Assembly (NCBI GenBank): GCA_030849075.1
Contig: JASAOO010003174.1
Location: 1 to 26,625, forward strand
Direction of reading: 5' to 3'
DNA: 26,625 nucleotides
Source: Zelonia costaricensis
Lineage: Eukaryota > Euglenozoa > Kinetoplastea > Trypanosomatida > Trypanosomatidae
Shown here: in pieces, positions 1 through 8,874 of the stretch
How positions within the stretch are numbered: position 1 is the first letter of the stretch
How the letters are laid out: the number at the start of each line of letters is the position of its first letter
Translations under genes and position numbers: made by a program
Notes under the pieces: generated by a model
Database searches by the model: none
Seen by the model: only the letters and a program-made list of their open reading frames with translations
Told to the model about the DNA's origin: nothing

Positions 1-1411
1 TTATTTGATTTAATTAATTTTAACTTTAGTTTTTAATTAATCAGTTAGGTTATTTAAGTGTTACTTTTCGGCTTAAGACGTCGAAATTGATTTTAGAGGA
101 AAATTATTGAAAACACCTCGTTTAAATAATTAAGAATTTATAGTTTTAAAATTAAAAACGATTACGAAAAAATATAAGCGGAAAAGAGAAAAGCAGGACA
201 TTTAATTTAATTAATTTATTTAACTATTTAGTTATTTAATTATTTAAGTACTAGTATTAATATTTGTTATAAGAATTAGTTTTAGAAGTAATTTATGAGA
301 AAGAGAAATTAAAAGTCTAGTGATTTCAAATTGAGAAACATTTGAGGAAAAGTACCAAACAGGCAGAGAAAAGCAGGAAATTTAATTTGATTTAATTTAG
401 AATTTAATTTAATTTAATTTAATTTAATTTAATTTAGAATGCAATTTAATTTGATTTGATTTAATTAGTTATTATTAATCTTAGTTGTAAGGATTAGTTT
501 TAGAAGTAAGTTATGAGAAGTAGAAATTAAAAGTTTAGTGCTTTCAAATTGAGAAACATTTGCGGAAAAGTACCAAACAGGCAGAGAAAAGCAGGAAATT
601 TAATTTGATTTAATTTAATTTAATTTAGAATGCAATTTAATTTGATTTGATTTAATTAGTTATTATTAATCTTAGTTGTAGGGTTAGTTTTAGAAGTAAT
701 TTATGAGAAGTAGAAATTAGAAGTTTAGTGGTTTCGAATTGGAAAACATTTGCGAAAAAGTACAAACGGACAGAGAAAAGCAGGAAATTTAATTTAATTT
801 AATTTAATTTAATTTAATTTAATTTAGAATTTAATTTAATTTAGAATGTAATTTAATTTAATTTGATTTAATTAGTTATTATTAATCTTAATTGTAGGGA
901 TGAGTTTTAGAAGTAATTTAGGAAAAGTAGAAATTAGAAGTTTAGTGGTTTCAAATTGGGAAACATTTGAGGAAAAGTACAAACGGACGGAAAAAACAGA
1001 GACAAAAAGCAGGAAATTTAATTTGATTTAATTTAATTTAATTTAGAATTCAATTTAATTTAATTTAATTTAATTTAATTTAATTTAATTTGATTTAATT
1101 TAATTTAATTTGATTTAATTTAATTTGATTTAATTTAATTTAATTTGATTTAATTTAATTTGATTTAATTAGTTATTATTAATCTTAGTTGTAGAAATTA
1201 GTTTTAGAAGTAATTTATGAGAAGTAGAAATTAAAAGTTTAGTGGTTTCAAATTGGGAAACATTTGCGGAAAAGTACAAACGGACGGAAAAAACAGAGAC
1301 AAAAAGCAGGAAATTTAATTTGATTTAATTTAATTTAGAATTTAATTTAATTTAGAATTTAATTTAATTTAATTTAATTTAATTTGATTTGATTTGATTT
1401 GATTTAATTTA
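1..1411. repeat. Divergent region: leader block plus short-repeat array 1
   Basis: Bases 1-241 are a leader block (with the TTTTCGGCTTAAGACGTCG motif near 65) that recurs near 2296 and 5036. From about 242 a tandem array follows. Each unit has a conserved core (TTAGTTATTATTAATCTTAG, then about 100 bp ending in AAAAGCAGG) and a variable tract of the 5-mer AATTT with occasional GATTT or TAGAA interruptions. Cores sit near 468, 655, 868 and 1160. Unit length varies mostly through the AATTT run. No coding frame is credible. Arrays like this are typical of the maxicircle variable region. Confidence 0.9.
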
Positions 1412-1844
1412 GATTAAGCACGTTACGAACCAACAAAGCAACAAAATAATAGTCTTTATGTTTTTTAGGTTAGGACAAGTTTGGTGCTTTTGGTGTGGTA
1501 TTATGCAACACTTAATGGAACTAGTTTCATCTAAAGCAAAAAGGTTAGGAAATAAAGCAAAGCTTTTAATAACATTTCTCTTTTATAAGGGAAGATTCTG
1601 TAGTAAATGTAACTGTCATTATAATTCAATATATTACTAAAGACGCTTGATCTAGGATTACTCTGAGAATAACTGCTATAAAAGAGATTTGATCTTGTGG
1701 TAATGAAATTTCCCTTGCGCAACAACTACTACAAAAGAGAATTGATCTGGAGTTATTGCATTTTTCCCATCTCCCGACTGCTACAAAGCAACTTTGATCC
1801 AAAATCATATTGTTTTCAATTTGTTTTTTGAACCCTCCCAACGC

Positions 1845-1891
1845 TATCAATCTTGTTAGAAAAAACGTAGTTTTTTCTAACAAGCTTGATA
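1845..1891. repeat. Inverted repeat with 22-nt arms in long unit copy 1
   Basis: Arms TATCAATCTTG... and ...CAAGCTTGATA enclose a 3-nt GTA loop. The inner 15 bp are perfectly complementary and the arms extend by 6 more pairs past one mismatch. The same element is at 4533-4579. Confidence 0.9.
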
Positions 1892-1901
1892 ATAGAGTAT
1901 A

Positions 1902-1938
1902 TTATACTATATAAAGTATTAAAGTAATACTATATACA
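1902..1938. repeat. Second palindrome (AGTATTA / TAATACT)
   Basis: AGTATTA-AAG-TAATACT forms a 7-bp perfect stem, extended by flanking TATATA on both sides with a 1-nt bulge. It lies 11 bp after the 47-nt inverted repeat and recurs in copy 2. Confidence 0.7.
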
Positions 1939-1947
1939 GTATTTATA

Positions 1948-1965
1948 ACGCGCGCGCGTACACGT
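1948..1965. other. Alternating purine-pyrimidine CG run (Z-DNA candidate)
   Basis: ACGCGCGCGCG followed by TACACGT is 18 nt of strict purine-pyrimidine alternation in DNA that is otherwise about 80% A+T. It recurs at 4636-4653 in the second long unit. Confidence 0.7.
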
Positions 1966-2189
1966 TATATATTACTTATATCAATTTAATAATTCATAAC
2001 TTCTAGTATGAATTAAAAATCACAATAAGTATATTTTTCTTTTTTTCTAAAAAGAATAATAAATAAAAAAGTTTTCTTTTTTTAGCGAAAAAAAGAAACA
2101 AAATACGATGCTAAAAGGTAATCCGATATTGCAAGAACGCAAAAAAAGAAAAAAAAGAAAACAGCAAAACAATAAAACCAATAAGATAA

Positions 2190-2252
2190 TAAAACAATAG
2201 AACAATAGAACAATAGAACAATAGAACAATAGGACAATAAAACAATAGAACA
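2190..2252. repeat. 10-bp minisatellite CAATAGAACA
   Basis: About six imperfect copies of AACAATAGAA at the end of long unit copy 1. The equivalent tract in copy 2 (about 4873-4922) is shorter, so repeat number differs between the copies. Confidence 0.8.
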
Positions 2253-2287
2253 AGCAAACAAACAAAGAAAGAAAAATAAACAAGAAG

Positions 2288-3525
2288 TATTACTTTTCGG
2301 TTTAAGACGTCGAAATTGACTTTAGAGGAAAATTGTTGAGAACACCAGGTTTAAATAATTAAGAATTTATAGTTTTAAAATTAAAAAACGATTACGAAAA
2401 AATATAAGCGGAAAAGAAAAAAGCAGGACATTTAATTTAATTAATTTATTTAACTATTTAGTTATTTAAGTACTAGTATTAATATTTGTTATAGGAATTA
2501 GTTTTAGAAGTAATTTATGAGAAAGAGAAATTAAAAGTTTAGTGCTTTCAAATTGAGAAACATTTGCGGAAAAGTACCAAACAGGCAGAGAAAAGCAGGA
2601 AATTTAATTTGATTTAATTTAGAATTTAATTTAGAATGCAATTTAATTTGATTTGATTTAATTAGTTATTATTAATCTTAGTTGTAAGGATTAGTTTTAG
2701 AAGTAATTTATGAGAAAGAGAAATTAGAAGTTTAGTGCTTTCAGATTGGGAAGCATTTGCGGAAAAGTACAAACGGACGGAAAAAACAGAGACAAAAAGC
2801 AGGAAATTTAATTTGATTTAATTTAGAATTTAATTTAATTTAATTTAATTTAGAATTTAATTTAATTTAATTTAATTTAATTTAATTTAATTTAATTTAA
2901 TTTGATTTAATTAGTTATTATTAATCTTAGTTGTAGGGATGAGTTTTAGAAGTAATTTATTTAGGGAAAGTAGAAATTAGAAGTTTAGTGGTTTCAAATT
3001 GGGAAACATTTGCGGAAAAGTACAAACGGACGGAAAAAAAGACACAAAAAGCAGGAAATTTAATTTAATTTAATTTAATTTAATTTAATTTAATTTAATT
3101 TAGAATTTAATTTAATTTAATTTAATTTAATTTAATTTAATTTGATTTAATTAGTTATTATTAATCTTAGTTGTAGGGATGAATTTTAGAAGTAATTTAG
3201 GAAAAGTAGAAATTAGAAGTTTAGTGGTTTCAAATTGGGAAACATTTGAGGAAAAGTACAAACGGACGGAAAAAACAGAGACAAAAAGCAGGAAATTTAA
3301 TTTGATTTAATTTAATTTGATTTAATTAGTTATTATTAATCTTAGTTGTAGGAATTAGTTTTAGAAGTAATTTAGGAGAAGTAGAAATTAGAAATTTAGT
3401 GGTTTCAAATTAGGAAACATTTGCGAAAAAGTACAAACGGACAGAGAGAAGCAGGAAACTTTAATTTGATTTAATTTAGAATTTAATTTAATTTAATCTA
3501 ATTTAATTTGATTTAATTTAATTTA
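2288..3525. repeat. Leader block plus short-repeat array 2
   Basis: The leader starts at about 2288 (TTACTTTTCGGTTTAAGACG). It is followed by short repeat units with cores near 2660, 2902, 3142 and 3328 and AATTT tracts between them. Same organisation as array 1. No gene is seen. Confidence 0.88.
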
Positions 3526-3725
3526 GATTAAGCACATTACGAACCAACAAAGCAACAAAATAATAGTCTTTATGTTTTTTAGGTTAGGACAAGTTTGGTG
3601 CTTTTGGTGTGGTATTATGCAACACTTAATGGTAACTAGTTTCATCTAAATCAAAAAGGTTAGGAAATAAAGCAAAGCTTTTAATAACATTTCTCTTTTA
3701 TAAGGGAAGATTCTGTAGTAAATGT
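3526..3725. repeat. Long repeat unit, truncated at an assembly join
   Basis: Matches the first 200 bp of the long unit (GATTAAGCACATTACGAACC...) and then stops abruptly at the N at 3726. The following sequence is the middle of a short repeat unit. The missing remainder suggests a scaffold join rather than a biological truncation. Confidence 0.8.
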
Positions 3726-3726
3726 N
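3726..3726. other. Ambiguous base N (assembly join)
   Basis: A single N separates a broken long unit from the interior of a short unit. The real distance is unknown. Confidence 0.9.
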
Positions 3727-4092
3727 TTGCGGAAAAGTACAAACGGACGGAAAAAACAGAGACAAAAAGCAGGAAATTTAATTTGATTTAATTTGATTTA
3801 ATTTAATTTGATTTAATTTAATTTAGAATTTAATTTAATTTAATTTGATTTAATTTAATTTAATTTAATTTAATTTAATTTAATTAGTTATTATTAATCT
3901 TAGTTGTAGGAATTAGTTTTAGAAGTAATTTAGGAGAAGTAGAAATTAGAAGTTTAGTGGTTTCAAATTAGGAAACATTTGCGAAAAAGTACAAACGGAC
4001 AGAGAGAAGCAGGAAATTTAATTTGATTTAATTTAGAATTTAATTTAATTTAATTTAATTTAATTTGATTTGATTTAATTTAATTTAATTTA
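3727..4092. repeat. Short-repeat array (after the N)
   Basis: Starts inside a unit (TTGCGGAAAAGTACAAACGG) and has one full core near 3888 with long AATTT tracts, running into the next long unit. Confidence 0.85.
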
Positions 4093-4970
4093 GATTAAGC
4101 ACGTTACGAACCAACAAAGCAACAAAATAATAGTCTTTATGTTTTTTAGGTTAGGACAAGTTTGGTGCTTTTGGTGTGATATTATTGCAACACTTAACTT
4201 AATGGTAACTAGTTTCATCTAAATCAAAAAGGTTAGGAAATAAGCAAAGCTTTTAATAACATTTCTCTTTTATATGGGAAGATTCTGTAGTAAATGTAAC
4301 TGTCATTATAATTCAATATACTACTAAAGACGCTTGATCTAGGATTACTCTGAGAATAACTGCTATAAAAGAGATTTGATCTTGTGTTAATGAAATTTCC
4401 CTTGCGCAGCAACTACTACAAAAGAGAATTGATCTGGAGCTATTGCATTTTTCCCTATCTCCCGACTGCTACAAAGCAACTTTGATCCAAAATCATATTG
4501 TTTTCAATTTGTTTTTTGAACCCTCCCAACGCTATCAATCTTGTTAGAAAAAACGTAGTTTTTTCTAACAAGCTTGATAATAGAGTATATTATACTATAT
4601 AAAGTATTAAAGTAATACTATATACAGTATTTATAACGCGCGCGCGTACACGTTATATATTACTTATATCAATTTAATAATTCATAACTTCTAGTATGAA
4701 TTAAAAATCATAATAAGTATATTTTTCTTTTTTTCTAAAAAGAATAATAAATAAAAAAGTTTTCTTTTTTTAGCGAAAAAAAGAAACAAAATACGATGCT
4801 AAAATGTAATCCGATATTGCAAGAACGCAAAAAAAGAAAAAAAGAAAACAGCAAAACAATAAAACCAATAAGAGAATAAAACAATAGAACAATAGAACAA
4901 TAGAACAGTAAAACAATAGAACAAGCAAACAAACAAAGAAAGAAAAATAAACAAGAAATTTAAGTGTATT
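4093..4970. repeat. Long repeat unit, copy 2
   Basis: Almost identical to 1412-2287, with small indels and substitutions. It contains the same 47-nt inverted repeat at 4533-4579, the CG run at 4636-4653 and a shorter 10-bp minisatellite near 4873-4922. It continues through TTTAAGTGTATT into the next leader block, a junction that copy 1 lacks. Confidence 0.85.
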
Positions 4971-5627
4971 TTATTTGATTTAATTAAATTTAACTTTAGT
5001 TTTTTAATTAATCAGTTAGGTTATTTAAGTATTACTTTTCGGCTTAAGACGTCGAAATTAATTTTAGAGGAAAATTGTTGAAAAACCCTGGTTTAAATAA
5101 TTAAGAAGTTATAATTTTAAAATTAAAAAACGATTACGAAAAAATATAAGCGGAAAAGAGAAAAGCAGGACATTTAATTAATTAATTTATTTATTTAACT
5201 ATTTAGTTATTTACTTATTTAAGTACTAGTATTAATATTTGTTATAGGAATTAGTTTTAGAAGTAATTTATGAGAAAGAGAAATTAAAAGTTTAGTGCTT
5301 TCAAATTGAGAAACATTTGCGGAAAAGTACCAAACAGGCAGAGAAAAGCAGGAAATTTAATTTGATATTAATTTAGAATTTAATTTAATTTAATTTAATT
5401 TAATTTAATTTAGAATTTAATTTAGTTTGATTTAATTTGATTTAATTAGTTATTATTAATCATAGATCTAAGGAATTAACTTTAGAAGTAAGTAATGAAA
5501 AGTAGAAATTAGAAGTTTAGTGGTTTCAGATTGGGAAACATATGCGAAAAAGTACAAACGGACAGAGAGAAAGAAAAGCAGAAAATTTAAATTTAGTTTA
5601 AACTTAATTTATTTTAATTAACTTATT
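4971..5627. repeat. Leader block plus short-repeat array 3
   Basis: The sequence from 4971 is nearly identical to the first ~240 bases of the window, followed by short units with a core near 5443. The last unit degenerates toward 5600, where the divergent region changes character. Confidence 0.85.
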
Positions 5628-5631
5628 TAAG

Positions 5632-6197
5632 TATTGTATTCAAACTTTTCTTTGTTTAAATTAAAACTAATCATTAAGATACAGAAATCCCGTTCAAAAA
5701 ACGATTTTACGCCGATATCCACCATACAGAACCTCGTTCACACGTTGCCACAAAAACCGGCCATACAGAAACCCGTTCAAAAAACAACTTTTACGACAGT
5801 TACACATAACAGAATGTCGTTCATATTTTGCTACAAAAACTGACCACACATGGGACTCGTTCACAACTAGTGTTTCACCTAACTTTTTTGATAAAATTAT
5901 TTTGATCGTGCATGCAGAAAACCCGTTCAAAAAAACAAACTTCACTACGTCTTTGCATACAGAACGTCGTTCATATTTTTCTACAAAAACCAACCATACA
6001 GAAAACTCGTTCAAAAACTATTGTTTCAGCCAACTTTTTTGATAAAACTACTAATTCAGGAGACTTACGACGCTTGTTTTGGGTTGTGCATGCAGAAAAC
6101 CCGTTCAAAAAACAGTTTTTCTTGGCAGACCTTATACAGGACCTCGTTCATATTTTGACACAAAAAACGACTATACAGAAAACCCGTTCAAAATTGA
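5632..6197. repeat. CCGTTC-motif interspersed repeat block
   Basis: About eleven copies of a degenerate motif ACAGAAAACCCGTTCAAAAA (variants such as ACAGAACCTCGTTCA) at roughly 5679, 5727, 5764, 5808, 5847, 5914, 5959, 5998, 6091, 6136 and 6175. The later copies form triplets spaced about 45 and 39 bp, with 67-93 bp between triplets, and the TTTTTTGATAAAA linker also recurs. The open frames across it differ between copies and look like by-products of the repeats. Confidence 0.8.
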
Positions 6198-6239
6198 CTT
6201 TTTTTAAAAACTTTTTACGCTTTTTGGGTGGGTCGCCAC

Positions 6240-8050
6240 AATAAAATTATGTTATCAAGGTTTTTTGTGCGTTCGCGTCTTTCTGGGTGTTTTTTCTAAC
6301 TTTTTTTGTTTTTTTACACCTTTTTGTTAAATTTTGGACTAATTTGGCTCTAAATTTTAGATTTTTCGACATTTTGGGGATTTTGTTGTATTTTTGGACA
6401 TTTTTTAGAAATTTTTTTGCTTTTTTACGCCTTTTTGTTAAATTTTGTACTAATTTGCCTCGAAAATTTAGATTTTTCGGTATTTCTTTATATTTTAGGG
6501 GATATTTTGGTCGTTTTTCTAGCTTTTTTACTAATTTTTGACGAATTTTGCACTAATTTGGTGTCTAAACTTTAGATTTTTCAACATTTTTGGGGATTTG
6601 TTGTATTTTTGGACATTTTTTAGAATTTTTTTGCTTTTTTACGCCTTTTTGTTAAATTTTGTACTAATTTGCCTCGAAAATTTAGATTTTTCGGTATTTC
6701 TTTATATTTTGGAGGAATTTTTTGGTCGTTTTTTCTAACTTTTTTACTAATTTTTTGGCGAATTTTGCACTAATTTGGTGTCTATTCTTTAGATTTTTCA
6801 ACATTTTTGGGAATTTTACTGTATTTTTTGGATATTTTTCGGATTTTTTTGGTTTTTGCCGCGCTTTTTTTTAAATTTGTACTAATTTGTTGTCTAAATT
6901 TTAGATTTTCAGCATTTTTTTGATTTTGGTCCATTTTGATCATTTTTTCTGATTTTTTTGCTTTTTAACACCTTTTTGTCAAATTTTGTACTAATTTGGC
7001 TCGAAATTTTAGATTTTGCGGTATTTCTTTTAATTTTGGGAGAATTTTGATCGTTTTTTCTAACTTTTTAACTAAATTTTGGCGAATTTTGCACTAATTT
7101 TGGTGTCTAAATTTTAGGTTTTGCAACATTTTTTGGAATTTTGTTGTATTTTTTGGACATTTTTAGAATTTTAATGCTTTTTTACGCCTTTTTGTTAAAT
7201 TTTGTACTAAATTGGCTCAAAATTTTAGATTTTGGGGTATTTCTTTATATTTGGGGGGAAATTTGGGTCGTTTTTCTAGCTTTTTTACTAATTTTTGGCG
7301 AATTTTGCACTAATTTGGTGTCTAAACTTTAGGTTTTTCAACAATTTTGGAATTTTGTTGTATTTTTTGGACATTTTTTAGAATTTTAATGCTTTTTTAC
7401 GCCTTTTGTTAAATTTTGTACTAATTTGTCTCGAAATTTTAGATTTTTCGGTATTTCTTTACATTTTGGGGAAATTTTGGTCGTTTTTTCTTACTTTTTT
7501 ACTAATTTTTAGCGAATTTTGCACTAATATGGCTCTAAATTTTAGATTTTTCGGCATTTTTTTGATTTTAGTCCATTTTTGATCATTTTTTCTGATTTTT
7601 TTGATTTTTTACGGCTTTTTGCTAAATTTTGTACTAATTTGAGTCTAAACTTTAGATTTTTCGGTATTTCTTTATATTTTGGAGTGGAATTTTGATCGTT
7701 TTCTAACTTTTTTACTAAATTTTGGCAAATTTTGCACTAATTTGAGTCTAAACTTTAGATTTTTCAACATTTTTTGGAATTTTGTTGCATTTTGACCAAT
7801 TTTTTCTGATTTTTTTGGTTTTTGGACGTTTTGATTAAATTTTGTACTAATTTGGCTCTAAATTTTAGATTTTGGGGTATTTCTTTTAATTTTGGGGAAT
7901 TTTTGGTTGGTTTTTTCTAACTTTTTCACTAAGTTTTAGCGAATTTTACACTAATTTGTATCTAAATTTTAGACTTTTCGTCTTTCTTCGAATTTTTGGG
8001 TAATTTTTAAGTAATTTCCTAAATTTTTTAAGGATTTACCTTTTTTTGCT
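6240..8050. repeat. T-rich ~215-bp imperfect tandem array
   Basis: Successive units share AAATTTTGTACTAATTTG, TAGATTTTTCGGTATTTC, GGTCGTTTTTTCTAAC and GCGAATTTTGCACTAATTTGG. The CGGTATTTCTTTATATTT segment appears near 6479, 6693, 7449 and 7660, mostly 211-218 bp apart. The plus strand is dominated by T-runs of 4-7 with few A-runs. Frames rich in Phe and Leu here are low-complexity artefacts. The array decays toward 8050. Confidence 0.85.
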
Positions 8051-8745
8051 GCTTTTTGTAAGTCTGTACTTAATTAATTCTAAATTTTAAATTTTTCACT
8101 ATTACAAGAAATTTTTGGTTTTTTTGAGTTTACATTTTGGGTTTTTTGTCTTTTTTCGCATGTTTTGTAATAAGTTATATCTAAAATATCAATTTTTGTA
8201 TTTTTTTAAATTTAAGCCTTTTACTTTAATTAATAGTTAGTTGCTATACTTTGAGTTTTCACGAGATTTTAAATAACTTCAATTAATAATTGGCTAGCTT
8301 TTGGTAATACTTAATCAATAACATGGAAACCCTTTTCTGTATTAGACATATTAACCGTTTGTATTTTGGTGATAGATTATTGGTTTTAGACAAAATTCAA
8401 ACTAAAAATTACACTTTTTTTGATTAAGCACTTTAGCTTTTATTTTTTAGGTTTTTTTGAATTCTTTTTAGCGGTCTTCTTTGGTATATAGTTTTGGAAT
8501 ATTTTGGCGTTTCTACTTATTTGTTTTATTTTTAATCTAACTTATTTTAAGACAAATTTTATTCGATGTCATTCACTATTTTTTGATTTTAATATTAAAA
8601 TTTTGTTACAATACTTTTGTTACCCGTAACATTTATTTTATTTTTTATATCATTTTTTAATATGAATATAATACGTTTCTTTTACACAGGACTAATACAA
8701 TGTACAACTTTTTAACGGTTTAACCTACAACGCTTTTTTATATTA
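8051..8745. other. Unique AT-rich segment without a gene
   Basis: A non-repetitive bridge between the divergent region and the conserved gene block. I see no long frame with UGA read as Trp, no G-rich cryptogene block and no rRNA motif. A weak COIII gRNA-like match on its minus strand (about 8680-8720) was examined and rejected. Confidence 0.6.
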
Positions 8746-8749
8746 TTAA

Positions 8750-8790
8750 CCTGATGTTAAAAGATAACATAAATTTTTAGATAATAAAGT
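8750..8790 (+). ncRNA. gCYb-II: Guide RNA for the 3' part of the CYb editing domain (gCYb-II type)
   Basis: The 5' anchor CCTGATGTTAAAAGAT (8750-8765) pairs over 16 nt with the CYb mRNA just 3' of its editing domain, with two G:U pairs. The next 24 nt specify U insertions giving AuuAuuuAGAAA and then uuuGuGuuGUC. Every encoded purine is used in order and the guide C at 8768 falls opposite an encoded G. Translated, this part reads LLFRNLCCLL in frame with CYb. Pairing fades after 8789, where the second gRNA (23296-23345) calls for more U. It lies tail-to-tail with the ND7 gRNA at 8828-8847, just downstream of ND5. Exact transcript ends cannot be seen. Confidence 0.88.
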
Positions 8791-8827
8791 ATTTTTTAGA
8801 CTTTATAGTTCAGCTCCACATTAGTAT

Positions 8828-8847
8828 ACATTCTGATAGACTAGACT
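8828..8847 (-). ncRNA. gND7-FS: Guide RNA for the ND7 internal frameshift
   Basis: On the minus strand, AGTCTAGTCTATCAGAATGT pairs without a mismatch with an edited ND7 sequence: anchor AGACUAGAUU (one G:U), then directed insertion of u, uuu and u into the encoded GATGAAGA to give GuAUuuuGAuAGA. The 5 inserted U restore the frame and encode LPYFDRLD, exactly where the two ND7 frames must join. Pairing stops at an encoded C. The 5' end is about 28 nt downstream of the ND5 stop on the same strand, so processing from the ND5 transcript or a separate start are both possible. Confidence 0.88.
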
Positions 8848-8874
8848 TGTTTCTAATATTTGTTGTCTTAGATT

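Larger units (their letters stand above)
1412..2287. repeat. Long repeat unit, copy 1
   Basis: About 880 bp beginning GATTAAGCACGTTACGAACC. A second nearly complete copy is at 4093-4970, a truncated copy at 3526-3725 and a cut copy at 26263-26625. It is less AT-rich than the arrays and carries, in order, a TTTTTTAGGTTAGGA segment, a 47-nt inverted repeat, a second palindrome, an alternating CG run and an A-rich 10-bp minisatellite. Short open frames in copy 1 (for example on the minus strand at 1626-1883) are not kept in copy 2, so I treat it as non-coding. A role in replication or segregation is possible but unproven. Confidence 0.85.

Noticed and set aside
1626..1883. 85-codon minus-strand frame in the long repeat unit
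   Set aside because: The equivalent frame in the second unit copy is not maintained, and the sequence has no known domain; repeats explain it.
3041..3100. Divergent-region repeat AGACAAAAAGCAGGAAATTT as a COIII guide (11-nt anchor)
   Set aside because: A/G/T-only sequence pairs with any purine block once U are added, the anchor is mostly an A-run, and the element is a multi-copy structural repeat.
3571..3590. TTAGGTTAGG as a telomere-like repeat
   Set aside because: Only two imperfect units, and it is part of the internal long unit present in several copies of a circular molecule.
5912..6244. 110-codon frame (and the 69- and 106-codon frames nearby) in the CCGTTC block
   Set aside because: The frames are repeats of translated motif copies, lie on both strands, use the standard code and show no membrane pattern or domain.
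6287..7332. Phe-rich plus-strand frames in the T-rich array
   Set aside because: T-runs give Phe/Leu codons in any frame. The frames restart in each repeat unit and do not persist when UGA is read as Trp.
8680..8720. Minus-strand COIII guide-like match (anchor TAAAAAGTT, then pairing through the purine block)
   Set aside because: The anchor is 9 nt with two G:U pairs, only two guide C are informative, only 7 U would be inserted, and the edited frame lacks the Phe/Leu-rich N terminus expected of COIII.
8721..8740. CCTACAACGC as a CYb gRNA by its complement to GCGuuGuAG
   Set aside because: It needs C opposite A one base on, and cannot make the start codon; 23296-23345 explains the same bases without a mismatch.
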